DNA from: Thermoplasmata archaeon
Lineage (GTDB): Archaea > Thermoplasmatota > Thermoplasmata > Lutacidiplasmatales > UBA184
NCBI GenBank assembly: GCA_030037875.1
Contig: JASHPV010000111.1
Location: forward strand, 1-6,543
Length of the DNA: 6,543 nucleotides
Reading direction: 5' to 3'
Under the pieces are notes generated by a model that worked only from the letters and a program-made list of their open reading frames with translations, searched no databases and was not told the DNA's origin. Both the position numbers and the translations under genes were made by a program. Shown here piece after piece: positions 1 through 5,155 of this stretch; within the stretch, counting starts at the first letter, position 1, and every line of letters begins with the position of its first letter.

Positions 1-32
1 ACCCCGACCGATACCTGGGTCCTCGGCCGAGG

Positions 33-461
33 TTACTTCGATGCTTTGCGTTCCTTCCGAGTTGGACTTCGTCCGACGGTTATCCAGATCCCGTCCGGGT
101 CTAGGACGTGAGTGCTCCAGCCTTCCGTGGTGGCGGGAGTCCACCGCGTGGGCTTCGCTCCGTTCTTCAGGAGTTTCCGATGGACCCGCTCCAGCGCGTC
201 CCGGGGGACGGCACCGAGACTAAAATCGAGATGATCCAGTGCATCCCCGGGCGTGTAAGGCGTGTAGAAGATCGACCCCTTGGGGTACCAATTGAGCTCG
301 ATCAGCCGGCGAGAGTTCGGATCGCGCAACAACACCCAGAGACCCCCTCCCCAAACCCGGGTGTCACCGCGCTTCACAACCCTGAGACCGAGGGCCTTGG
401 TGTAGAAGCGGACCGAACGGTCGAGGTCTTTGACTCGCAATCCGGCACGGTCGAACCGCAT
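33..461 (-). CDS. VOC superfamily (glyoxalase/bleomycin-resistance fold) protein
   Basis: This 142-residue protein has the paired beta-alpha-beta-beta-beta layout of the vicinal oxygen chelate (VOC) superfamily. The first module opens with GLRVKDLDRSVRFY (residues 7-20), and the second ends in the typical DPDG turn (121-124). VOC enzymes usually bind a metal through His/Glu/His/Glu. Here the two central ligands look kept (E55 in LIELNWY and H77 in LDHLDF), while the first is Arg (R5) and the last is Thr (T128). A standard metal-dependent lyase or dioxygenase activity is therefore doubtful, and a binding or resistance role is equally possible; the substrate is unknown. The tail (about 131-142) is basic and probably disordered. 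The ATG is preceded by GAGGGG seven bases upstream and by an AT-rich stretch. It lies 99 bases downstream of another VOC gene in the same orientation, so the two could be co-transcribed. Confidence 0.85.
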   Translation of the reverse strand: MRFDRAGLRVKDLDRSVRFYTKALGLRVVKRGDTRVWGGGLWVLLRDPNSRRLIELNWYPKGSIFYTPYTPGDALDHLDFSLGAVPRDALERVHRKLLKNGAKPTRWTPATTEGWSTHVLDPDGIWITVGRSPTRKERKASK

Positions 462-560
462 GCTTCTGCCCCTCGCGGATATTCTTAGTTTAGCACGGCC
501 CGGTCACCCGACTTCTGGCCGCCCCGACTGTCACATCCAGGGGGAAGACCGGGATCTCGT

Positions 561-959
561 TTACTTCTTCGGGAAGTGAGATATCTCCCACAGGTTTCCC
601 TCGGGGTCCTCGAAGAACGCGAATCGTTGACCGTCCGGGCGAGTCGTCGGCGGGGTAACGAAGTGTACCCCCTTCGCCTTGAGGGCCTCGTACTCACGGT
701 CCGCATCTTCGAGGAATACCGCGAAGTACGAACGGGATAGTCCCCCCATTGCGGGGACCTTCGCTTTGTCCGCGAGTTCGGGGGAGACTCCCTGGGCCGA
801 TACCAAGGCCAGGCCCGCACTTCCTTTCGGTCCGAACGTGAGATACGAGAAGTTACTGTCGATTTCTTTGAGCTGGAATCCGAGCTTGTCCCGGTAGAAC
901 TCGGCGCACTGTTTCACATCTCGCACGATTAGTGCGTAGGCGTTCACGTGGTCGATCAT
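561..959 (-). CDS. VOC superfamily protein, second tandem member
   Basis: This 132-residue protein has the VOC fold. Its first module begins YALIVRDVKQCAEFYRDKLGF (about 8-28 of the protein, quoted in part), and the second closes with FFEDPEGNLWEI (115-126). This family is known for glyoxalases, dioxygenases and bleomycin/fosfomycin-binding proteins. By alignment with the usual ligand positions, the first three are non-polar or aromatic (A7, A51, about Y78) and only the final Glu (E125) remains, so metal catalysis is unlikely as such. The frame stays open up to 1124, but I chose the ATG at 957-959. Family homology begins there, and a TATA-like GTTTAGAT (984-991) sits at the right distance for a leaderless transcript. 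The upstream 55 residues look non-coding. The sequence is clearly diverged from the neighbouring VOC protein, so this is not a recent duplication. Confidence 0.87.
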   Translation of the reverse strand: MIDHVNAYALIVRDVKQCAEFYRDKLGFQLKEIDSNFSYLTFGPKGSAGLALVSAQGVSPELADKAKVPAMGGLSRSYFAVFLEDADREYEALKAKGVHFVTPPTTRPDGQRFAFFEDPEGNLWEISHFPKK

Positions 960-983
960 TGGCGGGCGTGAGCCTGACTCGGC

Positions 984-991
984 ATCTAAAC
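984..991 (-). promoter_or_regulatory. Putative archaeal TATA box for the second VOC gene
   Basis: On the minus strand the sequence reads GTGAG then GTTTAGATGCC. The box centre lies about 28 bases before the ATG at 959, which would place transcription start at or next to the A of the start codon. This is by-eye evidence only. Confidence 0.4.
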
Positions 992-1083
992 TCACCGGGC
1001 CCCCAGGTGGACGGCGTTCCGAACCTACTGTCGGGTCAGTGTGCTGTCCGATTGCACCCGTTGGTGCGTAGGCCCAGGAACGG

Positions 1084-1100
1084 TGCAACGAGAGTTGCAA
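1084..1100. repeat. TGCAA-N6-TTGCAA dyad, copy 1
   Basis: The site reads TGCAACGAGAGTTGCAA, an inverted repeat of TGCAA/TTGCA around a 6-base centre. With flanking bases the stem extends to TGCAAC/GTTGCA. It lies 125 bases upstream of the VOC gene start at 959. The same dyad with the same spacing occurs at 3194 and 6136. It may be a protein-binding site; the function is unknown. Confidence 0.55.
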
Positions 1101-1190
1101 CCACCTCCCTTCACCAAGTTCCAATGGCGCTTACGCTGGAAGTGGCGTGACAAAGCTGCATATGGACTGATTCCCAGCACCCTAGTGTGG

Positions 1191-1220
1191 AAAAGCCCTT
1201 AGCGTGGGAAAGGTTCCCAC
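1191..1220 (-). terminator. Possible terminator downstream of the alpha/beta hydrolase
   Basis: On the minus strand a perfect 7-bp stem (GTGGGAA / TTCCCAC, loop CCT; 1204-1220) is followed after about nine bases by TTTT (1191-1194). It lies about 105 bases after the hydrolase stop. Archaeal termination depends mainly on T-runs, and this one is short, so the call is tentative. Confidence 0.35.
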
Positions 1221-1325
1221 CGCCGAGCGGTCACCTCGTCGCGGAAAACCGGCACCTTTCGGACGGTCGGAACCGCCCCGAACCTCTGGGTTCCCTAACT
1301 CTACACGAGATTCCTAGTTGGTAAT

Positions 1326-2111
1326 CTACAAGGTCGAGAGAAACTCCCGCAGAAGAGGAATCACGAGATTGACACTGGTGAAGGCACCGAAGTGACCCAC
1401 GCCGGCAAGTAATCGCGATTTGGAACGCGGATTCATTTTCTGCATCGCGTCGCGGTCCTCCTTGGAATAGCTTCGCTCGGCCTGCAGCAAGAGTACCGGG
1501 ACCCTTAGACGGCGCAGAACGCTGGCCGGCCCGTTCCACTGCCTCCATTCTTCGAGTTCCAACGCAAACATCTCTGGGTCCGTGGCCGCCAGGTTCTCGA
1601 GAAACGATTCGGGACCGCGATAGTCTTGTATTTTCGCCGCAACCTGGAGAACATCCGTCAGCCCGCGCTGTCGTACTAGCTGGGCGAGATCGTACCGTTG
1701 CTGTCGATCCCGGCTCATGGGGTCGGTCAGGTCCCGCGGCTCGAGACCGTCAATATCAATAAGCGCGAAGATGCGGCCGGGATTACTCTCCGCAAGCGTG
1801 GCCCCGACCTTCGATCCGTCGGAATAACCGACGAAGACTACGCGGTCACATCCCACGGCATCGAGAACTGCGCGCACGTCATCATGGTACTCCTCAATTC
1901 GATGAGCCATGGGACCACGCGGCTTGTCACTCGTTCCGTGCCCACGGTGGTCCATCAGAATCAGCTGATGCTCGGGTCGGAGGGCATCCACGTACCCCGC
2001 CAGCCGCCATGACTCGAGGTCGCCCGCGGCTCCCGCATGGAGAAGTAGAGTCGATCCGTCTCCCTCTACTTCGTAGTGAATTTTGACCCCATTCCGAGTG
2101 ACGAATGGCAT
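1326..2111 (-). CDS. Alpha/beta-fold hydrolase
   Basis: This 261-residue protein has the usual length and motif order of the alpha/beta hydrolase fold. A LLLHAGAAG oxyanion-side loop (22-30) comes first, then DHRGHGTSD (54-62). The nucleophile elbow is GYSDG with Ser97, and a C-terminal GVGHF carries the likely catalytic His240. The family includes esterases, lactonases, haloperoxidases and C-C hydrolases, and the substrate cannot be told from sequence. One oddity is that the strand usually followed by GxxD (catalytic acid) reads LLLQAERS (207-214). The expected Asp position is Ser214, so E212 or another residue would have to act as the acid. A cap region fills about 125-200. There is no signal peptide, so it is probably cytoplasmic. 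The ATG has an AGGA eight bases upstream. It is transcribed divergently from vapBC across a 355-base spacer. Confidence 0.9.
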   Translation of the reverse strand: MPFVTRNGVKIHYEVEGDGSTLLLHAGAAGDLESWRLAGYVDALRPEHQLILMDHRGHGTSDKPRGPMAHRIEEYHDDVRAVLDAVGCDRVVFVGYSDGSKVGATLAESNPGRIFALIDIDGLEPRDLTDPMSRDRQQRYDLAQLVRQRGLTDVLQVAAKIQDYRGPESFLENLAATDPEMFALELEEWRQWNGPASVLRRLRVPVLLLQAERSYSKEDRDAMQKMNPRSKSRLLAGVGHFGAFTSVNLVIPLLREFLSTL

Positions 2112-2152
2112 CGGGAATCCTGGCGAACGGAAACTGGTTTTTGCTCTTAACA

Positions 2153-2173
2153 GGCTCGCGAAAGCGCGAAGCC
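2153..2173. repeat. GC-rich hairpin in the divergent spacer
   Basis: GGCTCGCG and CGCGAAGCC form an 8-bp stem with one bulged base and a four-base loop (AAAG). It lies 42 bases upstream of the hydrolase start. It could be part of a leader or an operator, and nothing else supports a role. Confidence 0.35.
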
Positions 2174-2437
2174 TTCCGGGAGCGACCCTCGCACCCGAAA
2201 CTCACACCTTTACGACAACTGACGGCCACATCCGATGGGCGTACGCCACTATCGCCGAGTAGAGACCTCCGAACGCCCGGATTACCGACCGGCCGCAACA
2301 CCCGATGCGAACCGCTGGTTCCGAGTCTTGTACCCTCGAGTACCGTGGAACCCTTACGCCTAGCGGACTGGGGCCCGCGGTCGCCGTGCTTGCTTGAGGG
2401 TTCTGCTTCGGGGTGAACACCTTCAAGGATGGGGGGA

Positions 2438-2447
2438 AGCTTTATCG
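2438..2447 (+). promoter_or_regulatory. Archaeal promoter (BRE/TATA) of vapBC
   Basis: A purine-rich GGGGGAAG run (B-recognition-like) leads straight into CTTTATCG. The box centre near 2444 is about 23-26 bases before the ATG at 2467, so transcription would start at or just after that ATG. This implies a leaderless vapB message. The spacing is typical of archaeal promoters, but the call is by eye. Confidence 0.55.
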
Positions 2448-2466
2448 AATGTAGTACAAGTAACAC

Positions 2467-2730
2467 ATGGAAACCATGGACCTCATGAGCGTTCGAATAG
2501 ACACCAGCACTAAGCAACGCATGGCGGCGTTGCCGGACATCAACTGGGCCGAAGTGATTCGCAACGCGGTGCGCGAGCGGCTGGACCTCGAGGAGGAGCT
2601 CCGGATTCCGTTAGACAAGAGAAGAGCTCGCCGCGCGGCTCGTCGCATAGACTCGTTTCGGGGGAAGGTCAGGCCCGGACGATTCGACTCCACGACGGAG
2701 GTTCGAAAGTGGCGAGAACTCCGGAAGTAG
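2467..2730 (+). CDS. vapB: VapB-type antitoxin, archaeal ribbon-helix-helix type
   Basis: This 87-residue protein is the antitoxin of a type II pair. Residues about 7-45 match a ribbon-helix-helix DNA-binding unit: a short strand MSVRIDTSTK, then helices over about 17-42 including INWAEVIRNAVRERL, a pattern common in archaeal VapB proteins. The charged Arg/Lys-rich remainder (about 50-87) is the expected toxin-wrapping tail. In this family the antitoxin blocks the VapC active site, and the complex represses its own promoter. Three ATGs are possible (2467, 2476, 2485). I keep 2467 because it sits at the distance expected for a leaderless start from the TATA box, while 2485 (MSVRI) matches where family homology begins. 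Its last 22 bases overlap vapC and carry the vapC ribosome binding site. Confidence 0.85.
   Translation: METMDLMSVRIDTSTKQRMAALPDINWAEVIRNAVRERLDLEEELRIPLDKRRARRAARRIDSFRGKVRPGRFDSTTEVRKWRELRK
2697..2701 (+). promoter_or_regulatory. Shine-Dalgarno site that sets the vapC GTG start
   Basis: GGAGG lies inside the end of vapB, seven bases before the GTG at 2709. It decides the vapC start, since no ATG is available there, and it suggests translation of the toxin from a shared message. Confidence 0.7.
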
Positions 2731-3137
2731 TCCTCGACGCCTCGGTTGTATGCAAGTGGTTCCTGCCAGAGCGTGATTCGCGGATTGCGCTCGAAATCCG
2801 AGACGAGCATGTGGAGGGGCGTATCCGGATCCTGGCGCCGGACCTCATGTGCTTCGAAGTGGCAAACACGCTTCGCCACCGGCGCGGAATCGGAGTTGAC
2901 CAACTCTCAGGGGCTCTTCGGGAACTATTCGATGTCCAGCTCGTGTTCGTGAGGCCCTCGGTCGAGCTACTCTCCGCAGCCTCGGGCCACGCATATCGAA
3001 AAGGACTGACGATCTACGACGCGTGCTATCTCGCCCTTGCCGACGCGTCGGAGTGCAGCCTGGTCACGGCCGACCGGAAGCTGCTCGCTGCGTCTCCCAA
3101 CTCGGTCGCACTCTCTCAATGGAAGTCGGATAGCTAG
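2709..3137 (+). CDS. vapC: VapC-type toxin, PIN-domain ribonuclease
   Basis: This 142-residue PIN-domain protein is the toxin partner of the preceding antitoxin gene. PIN nucleases use a cluster of acidic residues to hold Mg2+/Mn2+ and cut RNA. The set is visible here as D10 in VVLDASVVCKWF, E50 in CFEVANTL, D104 in TIYDACYLALA and D122 in LVTADRKL. All four are present and the length is normal, so the enzyme should be active. VapC toxins cut tRNA, rRNA or mRNA; which target this one has cannot be read from sequence. Translation starts at GTG with a strong GGAGG seven bases upstream, overlapping vapB by 22 bases, so the two are almost certainly one operon. No clear T-run terminator follows the TAG. 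Confidence 0.92.
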   Translation: MARTPEVVLDASVVCKWFLPERDSRIALEIRDEHVEGRIRILAPDLMCFEVANTLRHRRGIGVDQLSGALRELFDVQLVFVRPSVELLSAASGHAYRKGLTIYDACYLALADASECSLVTADRKLLAASPNSVALSQWKSDS

Positions 3138-3193
3138 CAGCGGGCCTCGAGACTGGCGTGCCGAACCTTGCCCTTAGAGCACTGATCGAGGGG

Positions 3194-3210
3194 TGCAACA
3201 ACCATTGCAA
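3194..3210. repeat. TGCAA-N6-TTGCAA dyad, copy 2
   Basis: The site reads TGCAACAACCATTGCAA and lies 57 bases after vapC and about 110 bases beyond the 3' end of the broken SnoaL-like gene. A degraded counterpart lies at about 4339-4356 in the same position relative to the intact SnoaL-like gene. Confidence 0.55.
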
Positions 3211-3317
3211 CTAGTCGCGGCTCTGGTCTGACCATTCAACTCGAGATACCCGCTTCGCTATAGTGCCCCACGTTAGAAAGGCCTCAGCAGAATCACTGGG
3301 TGTTTGCGGACCACAAA

Positions 3318-3625
3318 TTACGTGATTTCTGGCTCGGAGTTGTGCTAACTGTGCTCCCGAACTACTCTGCTTTTACCGGCCATGATGACACTCGAGCCCC
3401 GGATCCGCATTCTTCAGCCCCGCCGATCTACCATCCAGGAATATGCCCACTCGGCCACCCCTCCGTAGCTCGTCGACGAGAGAGAATTCCCTGGGAAACG
3501 CGCACCAGGTGATTCGAACATCTCTCGCGCGGGGTACCGAAACGCTCTCGGACCAGGGGCAACCGGCTCTCCACGGCCCCGGAGGAGGGCTTTTTTTCGG
3601 CTGAGAGCGCGTGACGATGATTTTG
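3318..3625 (-). pseudogene. Broken SnoaL-like (NTF2-fold) gene, paralogue of the copy at 4508-4873
   Basis: From 3318 to about 3575 this segment aligns base for base, without a gap, to the intact gene at a constant offset of 1190. In the same frame it reads, for example, PGARF, SLSST, GGVAEW and SEPEI where the intact protein has PGARF, SLSST, GGVAEW and PEPEI. By hand count it keeps about 55-60 % identical residues over the last 86 or so positions. Two in-frame stops interrupt it: TGA at 3414-3416 (aligned to R90) and TAG at 3345-3347 (aligned to Y113). The final TAA (3318-3320) aligns with the intact stop. Near 3580-3603 about 11 extra bases, including a run of seven T, shift the frame, and beyond that the N-terminal part is hardly recognisable. 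It cannot make a full-length product. Confidence 0.8.
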
Positions 3626-3657
3626 TCATCCACGCCGTCAGGGCGGGTCAACCGAGG

Positions 3658-3665
3658 ACTTATCA
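3658..3665 (+). promoter_or_regulatory. Putative TATA box of the membrane-protein gene
   Basis: ACTTATCA lies about 47 bases before the ATG at 3709. It would give a start near 3688 and a leader of about 20 bases, long enough to include the GAGGT ribosome binding site at 3701-3705. This is a by-eye call. Confidence 0.33.
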
Positions 3666-3708
3666 CTCATCCCTGCCCACTGCGGCTCCAAAGAGTTGCT
3701 GAGGTAAA

Positions 3709-4086
3709 ATGGCCGTTGTTGGCGCTCTTTGGGCCGCGTTACTTTGGGTTGTACTCGTCGTTGTGATGGGCGCGTCAGATTCCCTTACCCGGATGAAATA
3801 CCCTCAGAAGGTATCCGTCTGGCTGGGGGCGTTTTTCGCCGGTCTTGTAGGGACAATCCTCCTCCTAGATCCCGGCGCGTACCTTGTGCTTCTGGTCCTC
3901 GTGGGCGGGTTCCTAGGGCCCTACTCGCTTACGTGGCAACTGTTCGAACGTCAGCACGGGAATGTGAACATTTTTCCAGTTTCGCTCTGGCCGTTTGGCA
4001 TCAATGCTCCAAAGTCGATTTGGTACGCCATGATGGGTATCGGCTTCGCTCTCGTGGCGGTTGGTTTATACCGGTTGGTTCCGTAG
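3709..4086 (+). CDS. Small integral membrane protein, four predicted helices, unknown function
   Basis: I do not recognise a family for this 125-residue protein. Hydrophobicity by eye gives four membrane segments: about 2-21, 36-53, 57-74 and 103-122. A polar loop at about 22-35 carries several Lys/Arg (TRMKYPQK). A second, longer loop at about 75-102 is rich in aromatic residues and Pro (WQLFERQHGN, then FPVSLWPFG). No catalytic motif, signal peptidase site or metal-binding cluster is evident. GAGGT four bases before the ATG and a TATA-like box further up support the start. It is alone on its strand, sitting between the broken and intact SnoaL-like genes, both of which point the other way. 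It could be a small transporter subunit, an immunity-type protein or a membrane anchor; none of these is supported beyond the helices. Confidence 0.75.
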   Translation: MAVVGALWAALLWVVLVVVMGASDSLTRMKYPQKVSVWLGAFFAGLVGTILLLDPGAYLVLLVLVGGFLGPYSLTWQLFERQHGNVNIFPVSLWPFGINAPKSIWYAMMGIGFALVAVGLYRLVP

Positions 4087-4507
4087 GCACTCGAACTGGA
4101 GCTACCCGTCAAGGGTCGCAAACCCCAGATTTGCCGTCAGCGGGCTTCGGCTCTTAGGACGTTGACAATCTATCAAATCCGGGCTGTTCCGGGGGAGATT
4201 TGGCCTTTGACTACCTCGAACCTTGCACATAGAAATCGTAGCGCTCTCTCGGACCGACCAGTTTTCCCTGTCGTAAAATCGTCGACAGACGAGCGAAAGA
4301 CTACCTTTTCCCTCTCGGAGAGTGCGCTACTCTAAACACGCGACAACCAACGCAACTAGTCCCGGCCGAGAATCACTTACTCTGTCGTCGGCATGGCCCT
4401 GCGTTTCAAATGCGCCACGTTTGGAAGGGTGCGTTCGTCTCTCGGAGGTTTGGGCGTTCTCAACGTGCCCGAATGGAGCAAAAGTTCTGCTGAGTTCGGG
4501 GATGTGT
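4087..4507. other. Convergent intergenic region, no gene seen
   Basis: This 421-base stretch lies between the ends of the membrane-protein gene and the SnoaL-like gene. Frames crossing it show no family features. It holds a 6-bp inverted repeat CTGTCG/CGACAG (4268-4288) and short T-runs on the plus strand (GTTTTCCC at 4261, CCTTTTCC near 4305) that may end the membrane-protein transcript. It also holds the flank related to 3193-3281 (see 4338-4429). On the minus strand a TTTT lies about 24 bases after the SnoaL-like stop and may terminate it. Confidence 0.5.
4338..4429. repeat. Degraded repeat of the 3193-3281 flank
   Basis: GACAACCAACGCAACTAGTC here matches the bases ACAACCATTGCAACTAGTC near 3197-3216 at 15 or more positions. 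TGCGCCACGTTTGGAAGG (4411-4428) resembles TGCCCCACGTTAGAAAGG (3263-3280). Both segments lie just beyond the 3' end of a SnoaL-like copy, so the duplicated block seems to include downstream flank. The middle part does not align well and differs by about 45 bases in length. Confidence 0.5.
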
Positions 4508-4873
4508 CTACGCGATTTCTGGCTCCGGATTGTAGTAACTGTACTCTCGAATCACCCTGCCCTTGCGGACAACGATGACACTTGCGCCCTGGATCTCGTT
4601 TCGACGGCCGGTCTGACCCACTCTCCAGGAATAGGTCCACTCGGCCACGCCTCCATCCTTCGTGGACGAGAGAGAGGTCACACGGAAGCGAGCGCCGGGC
4701 AAATCGAACATCTTTCGTACGACCGAACGAATCGCGTTCGGACCCCGGGCCAGCGTCTCTCCTCGACCGACGCCATCCAGGAAGAGCGCCCGGGTCGAAT
4801 ACAGTTGAGCGACCGCGTCGGCGTCGCCCGATTCCCATGCCTCTTTCAAGTCCCTCAACGTCTTTCGGTTCAT
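4508..4873 (-). CDS. SnoaL-like / NTF2-fold protein
   Basis: This 121-residue protein matches the SnoaL-like, NTF2-fold pattern. An N-terminal helix ends in WESGDADAVAQLY (13-25), then RALFLDG (28-34), then GPNAIRSVV (44-52). Strands follow at FRVTSLSS and GVAEWTYSW (75-83). The last hairpin reads GASVIVVRKGRVIREYSYYN (96-115), with the family's usual charged turn and aromatic ending. The fold forms a cone-shaped pocket used by cyclases, isomerases, dehydratases and many uncharacterised binders, so no reaction can be assigned. It is probably cytoplasmic. The start is the only sensible ATG, with a TATA-like TCTTAACT about 35 bases upstream. It is the intact partner of the broken gene at 3318-3625 and shares the downstream flank, so this is an old local duplication in which one copy decayed. 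Confidence 0.85.
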   Translation of the reverse strand: MNRKTLRDLKEAWESGDADAVAQLYSTRALFLDGVGRGETLARGPNAIRSVVRKMFDLPGARFRVTSLSSTKDGGVAEWTYSWRVGQTGRRNEIQGASVIVVRKGRVIREYSYYNPEPEIA

Positions 4874-4904
4874 CTCTCGATTCTTCTGACAGTAGCGCTT
4901 CTCG

Positions 4905-4912
4905 AGTTAAGA
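4905..4912 (-). promoter_or_regulatory. Putative TATA box of the SnoaL-like gene
   Basis: The minus strand reads TCTTAACT centred about 35 bases before the ATG at 4873, which would give a leader of about nine bases. This is a single by-eye match. Confidence 0.33.
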
Positions 4913-5014
4913 CTCTGAGTTTCCCGCTTGTTCCGAGAAGTCGAACCTGCGTCGGGTGGATCGCCAACATCCGAAACGGGTTCCTTTCGGCAAGACTTGT
5001 GGGGGAATCTTAGC

Positions 5015-5031
5015 TGCAATAGACATCGCAC
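5015..5031. repeat. Degraded TGCAA dyad
   Basis: The site reads TGCAATAGACATCGCAC. The left half-site is exact and starts with the same TGCAATAG as the copy at 6136. The right half is TCGCA in place of TTGCA, at the same spacing. It lies in the divergent spacer between the SnoaL-like gene and fic. Confidence 0.35.
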
Positions 5032-5102
5032 CCAGGGTCACTACGCCCTTGGGCAGGGCCACCCGTTGCATCCGCAAGGGGTCAAACGCCGCGGTTCGCG
5101 CA

Positions 5103-5152
5103 TGCCTCTACACTTAGAGAAATACTTAATTGAGCGTAAAAGTGTAGAGGCA
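5103..5152. promoter_or_regulatory. Perfect 13-bp inverted repeat bracketing the fic promoter
   Basis: The left arm TGCCTCTACACTT (5103-5115) and right arm AAGTGTAGAGGCA (5140-5152) are exact reverse complements separated by 24 bases. The spacer contains the fic TATA-like box. The right arm ends three bases before the start codon and includes GAGG. Arm centres are 37 bp apart, about three and a half helical turns. It could be an operator for a repressor that loops or blocks the promoter, or, if transcribed from further upstream, an RNA hairpin that hides the start. Confidence 0.65.
5118..5130 (+). promoter_or_regulatory. Archaeal promoter (BRE/TATA) of fic
   Basis: AGAAA precedes TACTTAAT (5123-5130). 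The box centre is about 29 bases before the ATG at 5156, so transcription should start at about 5153 and the message would have almost no leader. The box sits wholly inside the loop of the 13-bp inverted repeat. Confidence 0.55.
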
Positions 5153-5155
5153 ATA

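Larger units (their letters stand above)
960..1325. other. Intergenic spacer with dyads, no gene seen
   Basis: This 366-base gap lies between two minus-strand genes. The open frames that cross it have no family resemblance. It holds the VOC-gene promoter at its left end, a TGCAA-N6-TTGCAA dyad at 1084-1100, a GCACC/GGTGC hairpin just before it (about 1054-1067), and a stem-loop with a T-run near 1191-1220. An arm TTGCACC at 1052-1058 is also complementary to GGTGCAA at 1082-1088. A small RNA could lie here but nothing identifies one. Confidence 0.5.
2112..2466. other. Divergent intergenic spacer between hydrolase and vapB
   Basis: This 355-base stretch separates the minus-strand hydrolase start from the plus-strand vapB start. 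Open frames here have no recognisable family features. It contains the vapB promoter at its right end, a weak AT-rich TTAAGAG on the minus strand about 33-39 bases before the hydrolase ATG, and a GC-rich hairpin at 2153-2173. Confidence 0.5.

Noticed and set aside
21..32. Perfect 12-bp palindrome CCTCGGCCGAGG next to the first VOC stop codon.
   Set aside because: One 12-bp palindrome is expected by chance in a window this size. It has no loop or T-run, so a terminator call is not supported.
1927..2517. A minus-strand frame of 196 codons across the divergent spacer and the vapB start.
   Set aside because: It overlaps the hydrolase and vapB coding parts in the wrong frame and has a low-complexity Arg/Ser/Gly composition with no recognisable domain.
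3509..3521. GTGATTCGAAC resembles a tRNA T-arm.
   Set aside because: The same position in the intact SnoaL-like gene is coding (AAATCGAAC), and no acceptor, D or anticodon arms can be built around it.
4162..4190. TTGACA at 4162 as a bacterial-type -35 box.
   Set aside because: There is no matching -10 element at 16-18 bases and no gene follows; the other promoters here look archaeal.
3282..4494. CTCAGCAGAA near 3282 and its reverse complement near 4485 as terminal inverted repeats of an element.
   Set aside because: Ten-base inverted matches are common by chance at this distance, and there is no transposase or flanking duplication.
4322..4970. Long open frames on both strands overlapping the SnoaL-like gene, including a plus-strand frame of almost 200 codons.
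   Set aside because: They show no family features and are explained by GC-rich sequence opposite or across the SnoaL-like gene, whose own frame carries clear motifs.
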